The notes: generated by a model not told the origin, from the sequence alone. 64,000 bases of DNA from Conus ventricosus (GCA_018398815.1 CM031615.1:47011039-47075038), one strand, 5' to 3'. Shown: positions 1 through 39,316, numbered from the stretch's first letter. Program-made: numbers and translations.

Positions 1-405
1 CTTCAGCAGCATGCCCTAAAACCTTTAAAGAAAAAAAAAAAAGGAAAAGAAAAAAAAAGACAATGAAAAAAGCTTGACTTTGTGCCAAAGTATGCTTATG
101 AGCCAGGTTTGAATAGAATTTGTGTTAGAAGGTGGTCACTACCTATAAGAAGCCTTTGCTGTCGGTTGTGTGATGCCGTGATAGTAATGGCAGGTGAAAA
201 GCAAAACAAACATGACCCATCACCTCTTTTACAAAAATTTTGGAAGTTTGTACACGCTCTTTGTAGAAAATATGCTCATATTTGTCGAAACGCACACCAA
301 TATTAGTTCTACTACTTCTACAGTGAACATGTCTAAAACAAACCCACAGGCGGGTTGCCCGTGATTGAATTGTTTTATGGCAATATGGAACTGTTTCTGG
401 TGCAG
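1..405 (+). other. LTA4H intron (partial)
   Basis: Intronic sequence ahead of exon a, with A-rich stretches near 28-60. No exon recognised. Confidence 0.7.
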
Positions 406-26521
<26,116 letters not shown>

Positions 26522-26542
<21 letters not shown>

Positions 26543-26710
26543 CACCTTTCGGAGTCCACAGTTCAGGTGGCCTTGAACCTTCACCTGAACCACTGCCACC
26601 TGACAGAGCCCACAGTTCAGGTGGCCTTGAACCTTCACCTGAACCACTGCCACCTGACAGAGTTCACAGTTCAGGTGGCCTCGAACCTTCACCTGAACCG
26701 CTACAGCCAG
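26522..26710. repeat. 54-bp tandem repeat spanning the LTA4H stop codon
   Basis: Three to four units of 54 bp. The first unit begins at 26522 with the coding bases for the last seven codons and TGA; the next two (26576-26629, 26630-26683) repeat ACCTTCACCTGAACCACTGC, CACCTGACAGAG and CACAGTTCAGGTGGCC. The rest of the array is 3' UTR. Confidence 0.85.
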
Positions 26711-26852
26711 GTAGCATCCAGAGTCCATCACGTTTCAAAGGATCAAATCTCGAAGTACTTTTCAAAAGCTTTGTTGTAAGACCACTGTTTTGTTTTTCCG
26801 AACGTTATTCAGCTGATGTCAACTGTTGAACACCCTGAATATGACACACCAG

Positions 26853-26874
26853 ACACACACACACATACATGTAT

Positions 26875-26942
<68 letters not shown>

Positions 26943-26999
26943 CCACATGCACATACACACACACACACACACATACACATACACATATACATGCACTCA
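26853..26999. repeat. (CA)n microsatellite
   Basis: CA repeats with short interruptions, downstream of LTA4H. Confidence 0.95.
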
Positions 27000-27064
27000 C
27001 CAAAACGTTGGAACACATTATCAGCAAGCTGACAGCAGTAACAAAAATTCTGGTCTGTCACTGA

Positions 27065-28530
27065 AATGCATGGTACGTTTACATCAATATGATTGGGATG
27101 CAGCATGCATTCATACTTTACATCTGTGTGATTATACATTAGTATGATTATGATGCAATGTTCATTTACACATAACTTCAGTGTGATTGTGATGCAACGT
27201 ACATTCACACTTTACATCAATATGATTGTGATGCGTATGGCTGCCTTAATGGCAGGATAAAAAACGGTCATACACACAAAACTTCACTCCCTTTGTTGGG
27301 TAGATGGGGTTAATCCTTGCCTGTCTCTACAGGGAGTGTCCGCAGGAGTATCAGCCTGCATACACAAAAAAAAAGAAGAAGAAAAACGAAGATTGTGATG
27401 CAATGTACATTTACACTTTACATCAATATGATTGTGATTCGGCATACATTCACACTTTACATCAATATAATTGTGATTCAGCATACATCCACACTTTACA
27501 TCAATATGATTGTGATTCAGCATACATTCACACTTTACATCAGTATGATTGTGATTCAGCATACATTCACACTTTACATCAGTATGATTGTGATTCAGCA
27601 TACATTTACACTTTACATCAGTATGATTATACCTCAGTATGATTGTGATGCAACATACATTCACGCTTTACATCAGTATGATTGTGATGCAACGTACATT
27701 CACACTTTACATCAATGTGATTGTGATGCAACGTACATTCACACTTTACATCAGTGTCATTGTGATGCAACGTACATTCACACTTTACATCAATGTGATT
27801 GTGATGCAACGTACATTCACACTTTACATCAGTGTCATTGTGATGCAACGTACATTCACACTTTACATCAGTGTCATTGTGATGCAATGTGCATTCACAC
27901 TTTACATCAGTGTGATTGTGATGCAACGTACATTCACACTTTACATCAGTGTCATTGTGATGCAACGTACATTTACACTTTACATCAGTGTCATTGTGAT
28001 GCAACGTACATTCACACTTTACATCAGTGTCATTGTGATGCATCGTACATTTACACTTTACATCAGTGTCATTGTGATGCAACGTACATTCACACTTTAC
28101 ATCAGTGTCATTGTGATGCAACGTGCATTCACACTTTACATCAATGTCATTATGATGCAACGTACATTCACACTTTATATCAGTGTCATTGTGATGCAAC
28201 GTACATTCACACTTTACATCAGTGTGATTGTGATGCAACGTACATTCACACTTTACATCAGTGTCATTGTGATGCAACGTACATTCACACTTTACATCAG
28301 TGTCATTGTGATGCAACGTACATTCACACTTTACATCAGTGTGATTGTGATGCAACGTACATTCACACTTTACATCAATATGATTGTGATTCAACGTACA
28401 TTCACACTTTACATCAGTGTCATTGTGATGCAACGTACATTCACACTTTACATCAGTGTCATTGTGATGCAACGTGCATTCACACTTTACATCAATATGA
28501 TTGTGATGTAACGTACATTCACACTTAGGC
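27065..28530. repeat. 39-bp minisatellite open in several frames
   Basis: Unit CATTGTGATGCAACGTACAT plus TCACACTTTACATCAGTGT (39 bp = 13 codons), about 33 copies. The unit has no stop in two plus frames and one minus frame, so long open stretches (up to 403 codons) arise by chance. A SINE piece (27235-27390) interrupts it. Confidence 0.95.
27235..27390 (+). repeat. SINE family A, 5'-truncated copy
   Basis: Matches the 3' half of the copies at 53.4 and 61.5 kb (GGCTGCCTTAATGGC..., GTGTCCGCAGGAGTATCAGC). Ends in an A/AAG tail. The 11-bp GATTGTGATGC flanks it (27224-27234, 27391-27401) as a target duplication within the 39-bp repeat. Confidence 0.8.
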
Positions 28531-28556
28531 AGCATACAGATTTCAAGTACTTGTGA

Positions 28557-28745
28557 AGCATCTGTGGACTAATTAATGTCTGTGGACTAATTTATGTCTG
28601 TGGACTTATTTATGTCTGTGGACTTATTTATGTCTGTGGACTTATTTATGTCTGTGGACTAATTAATGGTTGTGGACTAATTAATGTCTGTGGACTAATT
28701 AATGTCTGTGGACTTATTTTTGTCTGTGGACTAATTAATGTCTGT
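28557..28745. repeat. 18-bp minisatellite
   Basis: About ten copies of TGTCTGTGGACTTATTTA and its AATTAA variant. Confidence 0.9.
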
Positions 28746-29815
28746 CTTTGACAGAAGTTTCAGGCCTTAGAATGGCAGGCAAGGAGGGGATGAAGAGAGA
28801 GTGGGATAAGAGAGATAGTGAGGGTGGGTGGTGGCAAGGACGTTAGACGGAGGGTCCAGTCTGGAGGATCTTTAAAGGAATTTCAAAAACTCTATGATTC
28901 CTGAACGCTGCATGAGCTCTGCTCACGTTAAGAGCCGTGCCCTTGTAGAAGTTAGAATTTGAATTGGCATTTACTGCCATGGTATTCATCTTGATCACCA
29001 CTTCAGAGCTGTGAGATACGTAAGAGGTTGATGATGTATGTTGGTGGTTTTGTGCCGTATCCAGTTCAGCCTGTAGAGTGTCATGGCACCATTGTAAAGT
29101 GGTGGGAGCACTCTGTGTTGGAATCATGAACCACTTCTCCTTTAACATGGAAGTAAAAGAAATGGAAAAGGTAAAGCGCATCTGTTCGTGTGCTGGAAGA
29201 CAAACGTAGGATGCAGTTAGAATTAAATGCGCATGCAAATCTTTGGGTCCCCTTATACGCACATAAACGTATACATTTGCATACAATTGGTTAAAGCTTT
29301 GTAGTGTTATTGCATATCCGATAACCAGAGCGTATAGTAAGAGCGTACTGATACTTGATAAACTGTGGAAAATGATGGTGAATTCATGAGAGTGTTAGAA
29401 ATGGGGGGAAATCACCCCTGACAACTGATTGGTAAAGAAATTTTTGTGATGTAATGATAATGATCAAAAGAACATTCCTGAGCAATAACTTGACTGGCTG
29501 TTAGTATGCGCTATCTTGTTCACTGTAACTTGTGGAAGTTTGCATTTGAGGCAAAACTGATACATCAGGCGCTTTAAAGATTTTGTTGTATCTCTGTGGA
29601 GAAAGAAAGCCACACATATCCACTCATATAAATCCACTCACCCCAGCCTTTCCCTGCATACAGGCTCTAAGAGTCAGAAGCAGACCCTGTGTATGCTGAG
29701 GTCCTAAACTCTGTGGCCCTTCATGTCTGGCTCTTGTGATAACCTCAAGCTTCCTGCCCATGTCCAAGCTCATGATGAGTCTGTGTCAAAGTCGTCACCT
29801 GCAAGGTCCTGGAGA
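28746..29815 (+). other. Intergenic, nothing recognised
   Basis: Unique-looking sequence. The minus-strand open stretch at 28843-29286 has no recognisable domain. Confidence 0.5.
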
Positions 29816-30205
29816 TGGTCTTTGGAGAGGTTTGGTAGCACCTGCTGGAGTCTTTGGAAAGGTTTGGTAGCACCTGCTGGAGTCTTTGGAAAGGTTTGGT
29901 AGCACCTGCTGGAGTCTTTGGAGAGATTAGGTAGCACCTGCTGGAGTCTTTGGAGAGATTTGGTAGCACTTGCTGGAGTCTTTGGAAAGGTTTGGTAGCA
30001 CCTGCTGGAGTCTTTGGAGAGGTTTGGTAGCACCTGCTGGTGTCTTTGGAAAGGTTTGGTAGCACCTGCTGGAGTCTTTGGAAAGGTTTGGTAGCACCTG
30101 CTGGTGTCTTTGGAAAGGTTTGGTAGCACCTGCTGGTGTCTTTGGAAAGGTTTGGTAGCACCTGCTGGAGTCTTTGGAAAGGTTTGGTAGCACCTGCTGG
30201 AAGGG
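29816..30205. repeat. 32-bp minisatellite, ~12 copies
   Basis: Unit GGTTTGGTAGCACCTGCTGG plus AGTCTTTGGAAA (32 bp). As 32 is not a multiple of 3, the minus-strand reading cycles through all three frames without a stop and gives a 32-residue super-repeat. Not taken as a gene. Confidence 0.93.
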
Positions 30206-30269
30206 GATGTTCGTCCATATCAGCTCTTTGACTTAAACGATTGTCATCAGTATGGGGCTTAGTATAAGT

Positions 30270-30488
30270 ATGTGGCATCCTGCTCATGTTGGGTCAGAAC
30301 AGGTGATGCTGAAGAGCTCCAGGAACTCAGCAGCAGTGCAGTGTCTTCTGTGGTGGGTTGCCTCAAGGTGACACGAGACTGATTGTTCTCTGTGGACTGG
30401 GGTGCTACACAAACGTTGGTGTGGTTGTGGAGGGGAAAGCTGTGATGAGCTGCTTAGGAGTAGTTAATCCTAGCGGGCTCTTTCTGTC
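30270..30488 (+). repeat. SINE family B, truncated copy
   Basis: Matches family B in GGTCAGAACAGG, GCAGCAGTGCAGTGTCTTCT and GGTTGCCTCAAGG. Runs into a CA microsatellite (30489-30555). Confidence 0.6.
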
Positions 30489-30489
30489 T

Positions 30490-30559
<70 letters not shown>

Positions 30560-30560
<1 letters not shown>

Positions 30561-30735
30561 TCTTTTACTGATTCATTGTCCCAAAACAAAAGAGCTTTTT
30601 AATAAATCAGGTATTGAGGGTTTTGTTGATGGATCGACTCCTTTATCACTATCTAGTATATTAAACAATTTTGCTACTCTTGAATCTATTTCTAAATGTT
30701 TATTAGGCTGTTCACTTAATATTTATCTTTAGCAT
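30560..30735 (+). mobile_element. Possible LINE ORF2 C-terminal scrap
   Basis: Reads LLIHCPKTKELFNKSGIEGF then a linker and LESISKCLLGCSLNIYL before a stop. HCPxTKxLF resembles the HCPL...LF end of LINE ORF2 proteins. Weak, no other domain. Confidence 0.35.
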
Positions 30736-30961
30736 TTGTGATTGTTACAGTTACAATTTTAGTTTAAGTTAAACGTTCTGATGAATAGGGTGGGGTGGAG
30801 GGTTATGATTACATTCCTTACGTACTACTTTAAAACTTACACTCCCTTACACTCCTTAAAAATATGCATCTCTCTCATTCTTTACATCAAGCTCACTCTA
30901 CACTACAATATTGTCTGAATAACTTTTAGTTTAAGGATGTTAAACTGAAGAACAACAACAA

Positions 30962-31090
30962 CACACACTCTCTCTCTCTCTCAAACACACATTCTCTCTC
31001 ATATACACACACACACATACACATACACACACACACACTCTCTCTCTCTCTTTCTCAAACACACACATCCTCTCTCATACACAGACATAT

Positions 31091-31182
<92 letters not shown>
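30962..31182. repeat. CA/CT microsatellite cluster
   Basis: Alternating (CT)n and (CA)n runs ending in about 100 bp of CA. Confidence 0.95.
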
Positions 31183-31183
<1 letters not shown>

Positions 31184-31924
31184 AAACTGCCTTTCCTTAT
31201 CACTGTTATGTGCACAACACGAATGAAGAAAGCAGGACGGTCGTCACTAGTCATTGTGTCAGTTTGTGCTCGTAGAGATTTTAGAATTTCACAGTTTCTG
31301 TACGTTTACCCTCTAAATCAGGCCTTGAATATTGATTGAAGATATCCCCTCCCCCACCCGCCTTCTCTCTTCCCCCATGTTTGAGTTACTTTTCTGGATG
31401 GAAAAGGTAGCAGACAGATCCACAATAACACCCTGCTGCCTTGACTTTACCTGTGCACCAGGTATCAAAACACTGTCTCTAGTGTTTGTCCTGTTTTTTT
31501 TCTGTGTCTTCTGTTGTTTAATTCAAATTGAAGAACATTCTTTATACCTTTTTGCCTTTACTCATCACCTATAACTTTTTAAAGAGTTTTGAATTGTCTG
31601 AACTTGTAATTACCTGATTCTCCCCCCCCCCCCCCCCCCCAACCCCAAGTCATTGAGAAGGTTGATTATCATTCATTTGAAGTGTCTTGTGTGCTTTATA
31701 CTTGATTGGGCGTAAATTATTATATTGTGGATTGAATGAAGATATCTTTTGTTATGCGTTTTAATTTTGCAAATTTTCAGACATGAATTTAGACAGGTAA
31801 CAGCCTTAGCATTTTATGACAATCCATTTGTCATTTGATGATGGTTACTGGGAAATATTAAAAATGTAGAACTCATGACAGTGATTGATTTTGTTGCTTT
31901 TGAGGACATTTCGTCAGACTTGTG

Positions 31925-32530
31925 CGAAATAAATATGGATGCATTTTTGTAATTATTCCTGAGAGTAACGTCCGGTCTGCCTTGGATACTGTTGCTGGCC
32001 AAAATCTCACGCTTCCTCAATTCCAGAATGCTTTTTATTATGTTTTACTGAACACTGCTCTGAAATCTGATGCTGTTGCATGGGTACCCAGTCATGTTGG
32101 TGGTCAAGGCAATTAGATAACTGATCAACGTGCCAAGAATGCTACAATAAAGAATCATGCCAAATCGCTATTCCTCACACGACCTCTGTTTAAGGGCTGG
32201 AATACAGATGAATAACAAACTTGTTCAAATCCATCAAAGCCATGTGAAAGATTTTGTCATCTTCCATTGGTGGCCATAAAGAGGAAACTGTTTTGTGCCA
32301 ACTGCACACAGACCACACATGTAACACGAACTTGTGTCTGTTATGAGATGAGGAGGCTCCAGGGTGCTTTCTCTGTGATATACCGCCCACTGTAAAACAT
32401 GTTCTCTGAGTGTGTTGGGACCTACACGTTGTCAGTCATGAACATCTTCCAGCTAACTCCATCAAAACCTTTGTTCTGAGATGTTCCACCTGATGTGATT
32501 TTTGAGCTCTTGAAAAAGGAAATTCGTTCA
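31925..32530 (+). mobile_element. LINE fragment: RNase H and C-terminal region, decayed
   Basis: AVAWVPSHVGGQGN, a stop, then ITDQRAKNAT matches the RNase H motif W-PSHVGI-GN-xAD-LAK. Further on, LFCANCTQTTHVTRTC and DVPPDVIFELLKK correspond to the typical C-terminal end of RNase H-bearing LINEs. Several stops and frameshifts. Confidence 0.65.
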
Positions 32531-32754
32531 GCTCACCTAAGGTGGTATCAAAGAAAATTTTTGTTCATTTTTCGCATGTTCTAAACTATCTGGCTTATTG
32601 TCTTTTTTCTCGTGTTCACATCTGTGAAAGGAATTACTTTGACATGAGATGACAACCCTTACATGTTTACAGCTGGGATATAAACAACATGAATTAATGG
32701 GGTTTAACACGCAAGCAAGCTTTTTTTTTAAATGTATGGTTTTACAACCCGACC

Positions 32755-32935
32755 CTCAGTCCCAAGTCTTGTCCAAGGGTCTTGAAATGGCTTAGGACTC
32801 TACACAGATATTGAGCCAGAAAAGAGATACTCTGCCTGTGTCAAGTGGGGATCGACTCCAGGGCCCTTCAATCAAGAGACCAGTGCATTACCTGCTGGGC
32901 CAACCAGGTCCCAGCTTGCTTCACAGCCAGTGCAG
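32755..32935 (-). repeat. SINE family C copy (tRNA-like head)
   Basis: Minus-strand tRNA-like promoter: a B-box-like GGAGTCGATCCCC and an A-box-like TGGCCCAGCAGG, 45 nt apart, with a body containing CACAGGCAGAGTATC. Diverged relative of 33.6 and 62.7 kb. Confidence 0.45.
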
Positions 32936-32948
32936 TTTTACAAATCTG

Positions 32949-33367
32949 TTTTTTTTTTTTTTTTTTTGCTGTCCCAACCTCTGCGCCACCTCAGAGGCAG
33001 TGCACCCACACCGGTCATTCCGACACCCCGTCCACAGCCACAGCCCGGTCGGCCCCGCAGCAGCCCCGGCACCGGCTATCCACAGGGAGCAGTCAGTGTC
33101 AAGTCGTCAAGAGGCAACCCACCGGAGGAGACACTGCACTGCTGCCGAGTCACTTCGGTGGTGTTCAGTGGCGCCTGTTCTGATCTAACATAGCAGGACA
33201 CCACCTACTAAGCCCCCTACTGACGACAATAATTGCTTAGTCGTGGAGCCGGCGTGAGTGACCTCTCCCACCGGAGGGCGCCACCACGTCCGTCCAACGA
33301 CAGTCCCCATAGACTCACCGATACTGGTGACCCCGACGGAACCAAACCAAGGCCACAGACGTGGAGA
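32949..33367 (-). repeat. SINE family B copy, minus strand
   Basis: Poly-T at the left (32949-32967) is the A-tail of a minus-strand copy. Shares CGACGACAATAATTGCTTAG, GTCAAGAGGCAACCC and CACTGCACTGCTGCC with the other copies. The most complete member, about 420 bp. Confidence 0.7.
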
Positions 33368-33589
33368 GGACATCGAAATTGAGGTCACCATGAGAGCAGG
33401 GCATGAAGGGCCACAGAATTTGAGACTTTTTTTAAAATGCTGATCGATGAGAATGAGGATGATTAAGATGACGCTACGGATTTCCATTTCGGTCTGAGAC
33501 TACATGACAGGGCTGTACTCTGCGCTTCCTTTCATAATACATCCCGGCGTCAACCAGGCCCGAGAGATACAGGCACCTGCAGTGTTGGT

Positions 33590-33803
33590 CAGGAAATTTG
33601 AGCAACACTCTCAGAAACGCATCCATTAAGTGGATGAAACTCGACTGTGTGGTCCCAGTCTTCCCAACTGAGTCCGCAGCAAACTCAACTCTGGGTAGGA
33701 GCCGGTCGGGGCGGACAAACCCACATGACTCTGATGGGATTCGAACCCACGACCTCCCAGCCGGGAGTCCGCGACGCTAACCACTTCGCCACGGCAGCTG
33801 GTA
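33590..33803 (-). repeat. SINE family C copy (tRNA-like head)
   Basis: Minus strand: GCCGTGGCGAAGTGGTTAGC (A box) and GTGGGTTCGAATCCCATCAG (B box). The body extends left to about 33590. Pol III promoter elements are in good shape. Not a functional tRNA, since the 3' acceptor strand is absent. Confidence 0.7.
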
Positions 33804-33976
33804 CAAATCTGATTGTAATGGGGTTGGTTTTGTCTGCGTTTCTAGGTGGAAAGTTTAAATGCAGACCAAAGCATCAGTATGGTTTTCTTGTAGCTTGTTT
33901 CAAATTTTTAGGCTTGTAGGATTTGGAGGCAGTTTTTGACAGTATCTACTACAGTGCTGAATAAAACTGGCTGCTG

Positions 33977-34200
33977 GGATCTTCTCGCTGAAAGAAAAGA
34001 TCGGTATTGATTGAGTAATTTTCAACGGACAGATTGTCTTTAAATCAGGTTTCAACTGACATATTGTATTTGAATTGGATCTTCTCGCTGAAAGAAAAGA
34101 CCGGTATTGATTGAATAATTCTCAACAGACAGATTGTCTTTAAATCAGGTTTCAACTGACAAATTGTATTTGAATTAGATTTCAACTAATAAATAGTCTT
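33977..34200. repeat. 100-bp tandem duplication
   Basis: Two copies of GGATCTTCTCGCTGAAAGAA... with a 100-bp period, plus a shorter third piece (TTTCAACTAATAAAT). Confidence 0.85.
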
Positions 34201-34268
34201 TACATTATTGTACACTCTCTTTCTCTCTCGCTCTCTCTCTCTGCACACACACACACACAGGCACGCAT

Positions 34269-34320
<52 letters not shown>
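34201..34320. repeat. CT/CA microsatellite
   Basis: (CT)n followed by (CA)n. Confidence 0.95.
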
Positions 34321-34323
<3 letters not shown>

Positions 34324-35879
34324 TTCACTATCATCAGAAACACTTCATTCTCACCATCAACTATGTTCATGTTATTTATTGATCAAATACAAGGTCTGGT
34401 GGGGATACACGTCATGTTTATCACAAGGTAAAAGACATTGTACTGATGAAGTCATTACTCAGCGGAATCATTTTCAAAAGTGAGACCAGTGAACCACAAG
34501 CAGAAGATAACAATACCAACATACACAGACAATAAATACTTGAGACATGAATACCCATTGTTCTAAAATACTCAAAAAGTAGAGCCAAAAAAGAACTCAG
34601 TTCATGCTCGATACCATACTTGTGTAGCTTTAACTCATTGTGGATGACATAACAGTATGACAAATAACAAGATGGCCGTCACACCCACTGATTTATAAGA
34701 TAAAACATGGAACAGCAGGCATGGTTCAATAATTTTCACTTTTCGAAAATTGACAAGTCCAATAATTTTGACTTAGGCCCAAGTTTTCATGCTTAGCTCC
34801 CATAAACAACTTCCTCCAGAATGTCATAGGTGGGTTGTCACAGCACTGAAATTTTGGATCGTTATTTTCATTGTGTGCTGTGGTTTTTCTGCTTTCTTAA
34901 AGGCTTCCCAGGCTCAGCTGAGTCAGATATGGGATCTTCACTGATGCCTGCTGTGTAAGAACCATTTCCATATCTAGTTTTCAATGGATGATAAAATGGT
35001 GAATGTTGATTAAAGGGAGCTCACTCCCCAAGAAGTTAGGGAGGATAACTCATGAATTGGTCAATTGCATTTCAAAAGATTTCTGGCTAGTCAGTTTATT
35101 CTGTCATCTTCAACGTTGACAGTACCGAGAGTGGAAAGGAGCATATTCTACTGCCTTGCAAGTGCAGCTAAAATACTCAGAACTGCAGTTACTATTTAGC
35201 AAGACAACAGAGACTAAAGAACCTTTTCATCTTCCTGCCATGAGCATAATCTCACTGACTGCATGGGGCTATGCTCAGACTCATAACGCTGAACAAACAT
35301 TAAAGCCATCCAAATAACATCACATCAAATCATTAAAAAAAAAAAAAAGAAAGACTAGAAACAACCTTGAAGACATACAACTATCAAGAAATCAAACACA
35401 CTGAACCATTAGATTTATCGGACCGATCAAAGCAGTGCCGTAGGCGTACACCTATCTGCTTAATATATAAACCACCCTGCGGACTAGCATGAAAAAAGAA
35501 CAACAACCAGTTTTCACATACCCTAAGACACATTACCCTGCATACCAGGCTTCCATTGTGGGTTACACTGTTTCCTAGTGCACTGTCTAGCTCTTACAGC
35601 AGTGCAGTACAGAAAGAATCCTCCAGGACTTGAAATGGACTCTCTTCAAAACGATGCAGGCATATGGACAGGGAAGGCAAAAACGAACAAGTTTTGTTTT
35701 ACTATTACAGCTGACCACACCGAACATTTTCAGAGCTGCGCCATGCTGGAGGGGGAAATGAATGGTCCCATCTTTTTAAGAAGCAACACTGTCTACGTTT
35801 CCATCAACAGCATGGAAGCTGAACTAGATGTTCTTAAGGCAGATAAAACTAGGCCATGCTAAGAACGCCAGCTATTCTG

Positions 35880-36740
35880 CTGAATTCTTCATTACCACTC
35901 CAGTGAATTTTTCACTTCCACTCTGCTGAATGTTTCTCTACCATTCCACTGAGTTTTTCTCTACCATTCTGCTGAATTTTTCTCCACCATTCTGCTGAAT
36001 TTTTCTCCACCATTCTGCTGAATTTTTCTCTACCATTCTGCTGAATTTTTCTCTATCACTCCGCTGAATTTTTCTCTACCATTCTGCTGAATTTTTCTCT
36101 ACCATTCTGCTGAATTTTTCTCCACAATTCTGAATTTTTCTCTACCATTCTGCTGACTTTTTCACTACCACTCCACTGAATTTTTCTCTACCATTGTGCT
36201 GAATTTTTCTCTACCATTCTGCTGACTTTCTCACTACCACTCCACTGAATTTTCTCTACCATTCTGCTGAATTTTTCTCTACCACTCCACTGAATTTTTT
36301 ACTACCATTCTACTGAATTTTTCTCTACCATTCTGCTGAATTTTTCTCTACCACTCCGCTGAATTGTTTTTACTGCCATTCTGTTGAATTTTTCACTATC
36401 ATTCCGCTGAATTTTTCACTCCCATTCTGCTGAAATTTTCACTCCCATTCCGCTGACTTTTTCACTACCACTCCACTGAATTTTTTACTACCATTCTGCT
36501 GACTTTTTCACTACCACTCCACTGAATTTTTCTCTACCATTCTGCTGAATTTTTCTCTTCCACTCCACAGAATTTTTTACTACTATTCTGCTGAATAATT
36601 CTCTCCCACTCCGCTGAATTTTTTACTACCATTCTGTTGAATTTTTCACTATCATTCCGCTGAATTTTTCACTCCCATTCCGCTGAATTTTTCACTGCCA
36701 TTCCACTGAATTTTTCAATACCATTCCCCTTAAGTTTTCA
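35880..36740. repeat. 23-bp minisatellite, ~36 copies
   Basis: Diverged copies of CTCTACCATTCTGCTGAATT plus TTT. Confidence 0.93.
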
Positions 36741-36860
36741 CTCCCAACAAAGAGAATACAAAACATTAATGAAAAGTATTTAAATGCAGCTAAACAATAC
36801 ATTAATAACTTTTTTTCAAAAGCCAAGCAGGCAGGTCAACACAACAGACTGGACAGCTAG

Positions 36861-37024
36861 TGTCCATTGTAGACAGTACGTATAATCCCACTATCAAGTC
36901 ACCAGACTCCAGGAACCAAAGCCGGCACAATGTAACCTTTAACTGTCCATTGTAGGCAGTATGTATAATCCCACTATCAAGTCACCAGACTCCAGGAAAC
37001 AAAGCCGGCACAATGTAACCTTTG
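36861..37024. repeat. 83-bp tandem duplication
   Basis: Two near-identical copies starting TGTCCATTGTAG and ending GCACAATGTAACCTTT. Confidence 0.9.
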
Positions 37025-37199
37025 AACGAGAAAACATTTAAAATGATACTCTAAAATAAGACAGAAGAATGTGCCACAAAGTCCGAAGAATGGTAGACAG
37101 AAGATAACAGTACACAGAAGATGGACGAAAAGAGAAAAAAAGTTTGTCAGAGAGTGACAGAAAAGAGTGAATTACTGGCACAGGAAGATGGGAGGTGCG

Positions 37200-37226
37200 A
37201 GGGGGGGGGGGGGGGGGGGGGGGGGT
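37200..37226. repeat. Poly-G tract
   Basis: Uninterrupted G run of about 26 nt. Confidence 0.9.
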
Positions 37227-38799
37227 AAATGCTATTAGTACTGAAAAAGCCACCGTCATCCCCACACTGAGAAAGGCAGGAGAATTTCTGGCACATGAAC
37301 ATTCAGAAGGCAGGGATAACTAACAGGTTCTGTTCGGCGCATACACTTTCAAGTAATGGTCATTGGGTTCACACTCATAGTCACCTCAATGTTACTGCAG
37401 ACATAAGCTCTTAGAAGTAACATGCTCAGGGTCAGCTAATTTCTGATTACAAACTTTTACACAAAAAACTCAGGCTTAAAGGAAAAAAAAATTGACATAA
37501 TCAAAAACTAGCAACATCTTTGGTGCAGGAGAGTCATGCATGGTGGATAAATGGATAAGAAAAATACATAAATATGTATATATTTACACACATTTATTAA
37601 ATCACACAGGGATTCAGTTTACAATGCAGAAGCATATGTACAATCAAAATTTATTAAATTCATGGACGAAAATCGGTCATGATTTAATTCAGCAATTTAG
37701 AGGTTCATTTTAAAGAAAAAGCAAAACCACAACAGAAAATGGCATAAAAATTCACTGAGACAACATGTTTTGATACTATTGCACATTTGGTTTTGTCAGG
37801 TGTTCTTTATTTTACAGATACAAGTATTTTTCGACCTTTTATGTACTGCCAGCTTGTGAATGACACTGACCTGTAATTCATGATGCTGTACCATAATTCT
37901 GGTGGAATAAAGAAGCCAGCCCATTTCTGACATACTGTGAAACATTTGGTCCAATACTATAAGACAAGTTCATGCCATAAGCAGATATTATCAGATCCAC
38001 AGCAAAATTACACTGCATTTAGCATTGAGAAAAATATAACAAGATAAGTTAAACAAGAGGACGAACATAGCAAAAATCATTTTGATTTTTGAAAAAAGCA
38101 AATTAAAACTTAACGATTTATCTTTGCAGCCAAATGTGTGTGTGTCTCTCACCATTTAATTTTCCCACACAGAAAGTTTTCCAAATCTGGGGCAAGAAAG
38201 TTTGGTCTTGAAGCTCACTTGTGACAGTGGTATTATCACAATCTGAACATCATCACAAACATATGGCACTGATCTGATATAATAACTTCAATTGATCAAG
38301 TCAAATGAAAAATGACATGTCAGACAAGACAGATAAAAACCCATTATATTCAAACCATGTTTGAGAGTGTGGAAGGAACAGGTGTAAGCATAAATACACT
38401 GAGATTCACCGATGGATATAGAAACTAAATGCTTGGAGTCCTGGCAATTCTGTTCAACTTACTGTCAGAGCGTTGAAAAACAACAAAATGGAATGTAAGC
38501 ATACCTTACACACACGCACGCACGCACGCACGCACGTATGAACACACACGCATACGAGTGGGAATGTGTACATAATCGGAAATTGTCAAGGAAGAACTCA
38601 AAATTCCCAGGTTAATTAAGGGAGATTACTATGCATAACATTCTTTTTCCTTATCTCTGGAGAGAGTTATATTTTCCACACCTACTCTTGGCAAAGTTTA
38701 GAGCAGTGGTTTACACCTCGCCCACATCACCACTGACAAACTATGTCCTGCTTAATTTGGATTCATGATAATTTTGTATGAATCCATGGTCTGAAAACA

Positions 38800-39235
38800 G
38801 AATAAAATAGATTCGCAGTAATGGATGAGTCTTGGGTCAATTCATCATCTGCACATGGGCGAGACATAAACACTTCATAGCAGACTCCATGGAAACCTTG
38901 TTCAGAGATGTCCAACCTGATGTGATCCTTGAATTTCTGAGGGAGACCAACATTTTTCATCTGATCTATGATTTTATGGAAGAAAGCTTTTTAACGAAGT
39001 TTCTGGTGTGTTTTTAGAAGGTGTATTTTAGAGAATGGTGTTTTTCTTTTTTCTTTTTTTGGGGGGTGGGTGGGTGGGTGGGTAATTTTTTTTCATTTCA
39101 TGACTTGTGAGTTAACTTCAACGTGGTGACAGCCCTGATATGGCCCTTTGTGGTCGGCTGGGCTAAAAGCAACATTACCTCACCTTACCTCACCTCACCT
39201 CACCTTACCTTACCTTATCTGAACATGGCCATAAT
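38800..39235 (+). mobile_element. LINE 3' end fragment
   Basis: Reads TWARHKHFIADSMETLFRDV then QPDVILEFLRETNIFHLI, the same C-terminal block as the copy at 31.9-32.5 kb (FRDVPPDVIFELLKK). Then a 3' UTR with GCCCTGATATGGCCCTTTGT and an ACCTC/ACCTT repeat tail. 5'-truncated. Confidence 0.6.
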
Positions 39236-39313
39236 GAAATCAAAACCAGAAAAGAAGATGCTTGCAAGTTGTCTACCCTAGATGGCTTATTGTCTAATAT
39301 TTTCCCTTGATAT

Positions 39314-39316
<3 letters not shown>

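Noticed and set aside
27317..28528. 403-codon plus-strand open frame
   Set aside because: It is a read through the 39-bp tandem repeat; period divisible by three and no stop in the unit. No domain.
27627..28535. 302-codon minus-strand open frame
   Set aside because: Same 39-bp repeat read from the other strand.
29745..30287. 180-codon minus-strand frame with a repeating SRCYQTFPKTPAGATKPF pattern
   Set aside because: Product of a 32-bp tandem repeat without stops; no start context, splice sites or known domain.
35578..35862. 94-codon plus-strand frame with an ATG
   Set aside because: No recognisable domain, no splice or codon evidence, opposite to the neighbouring gene; insufficient support for a gene.
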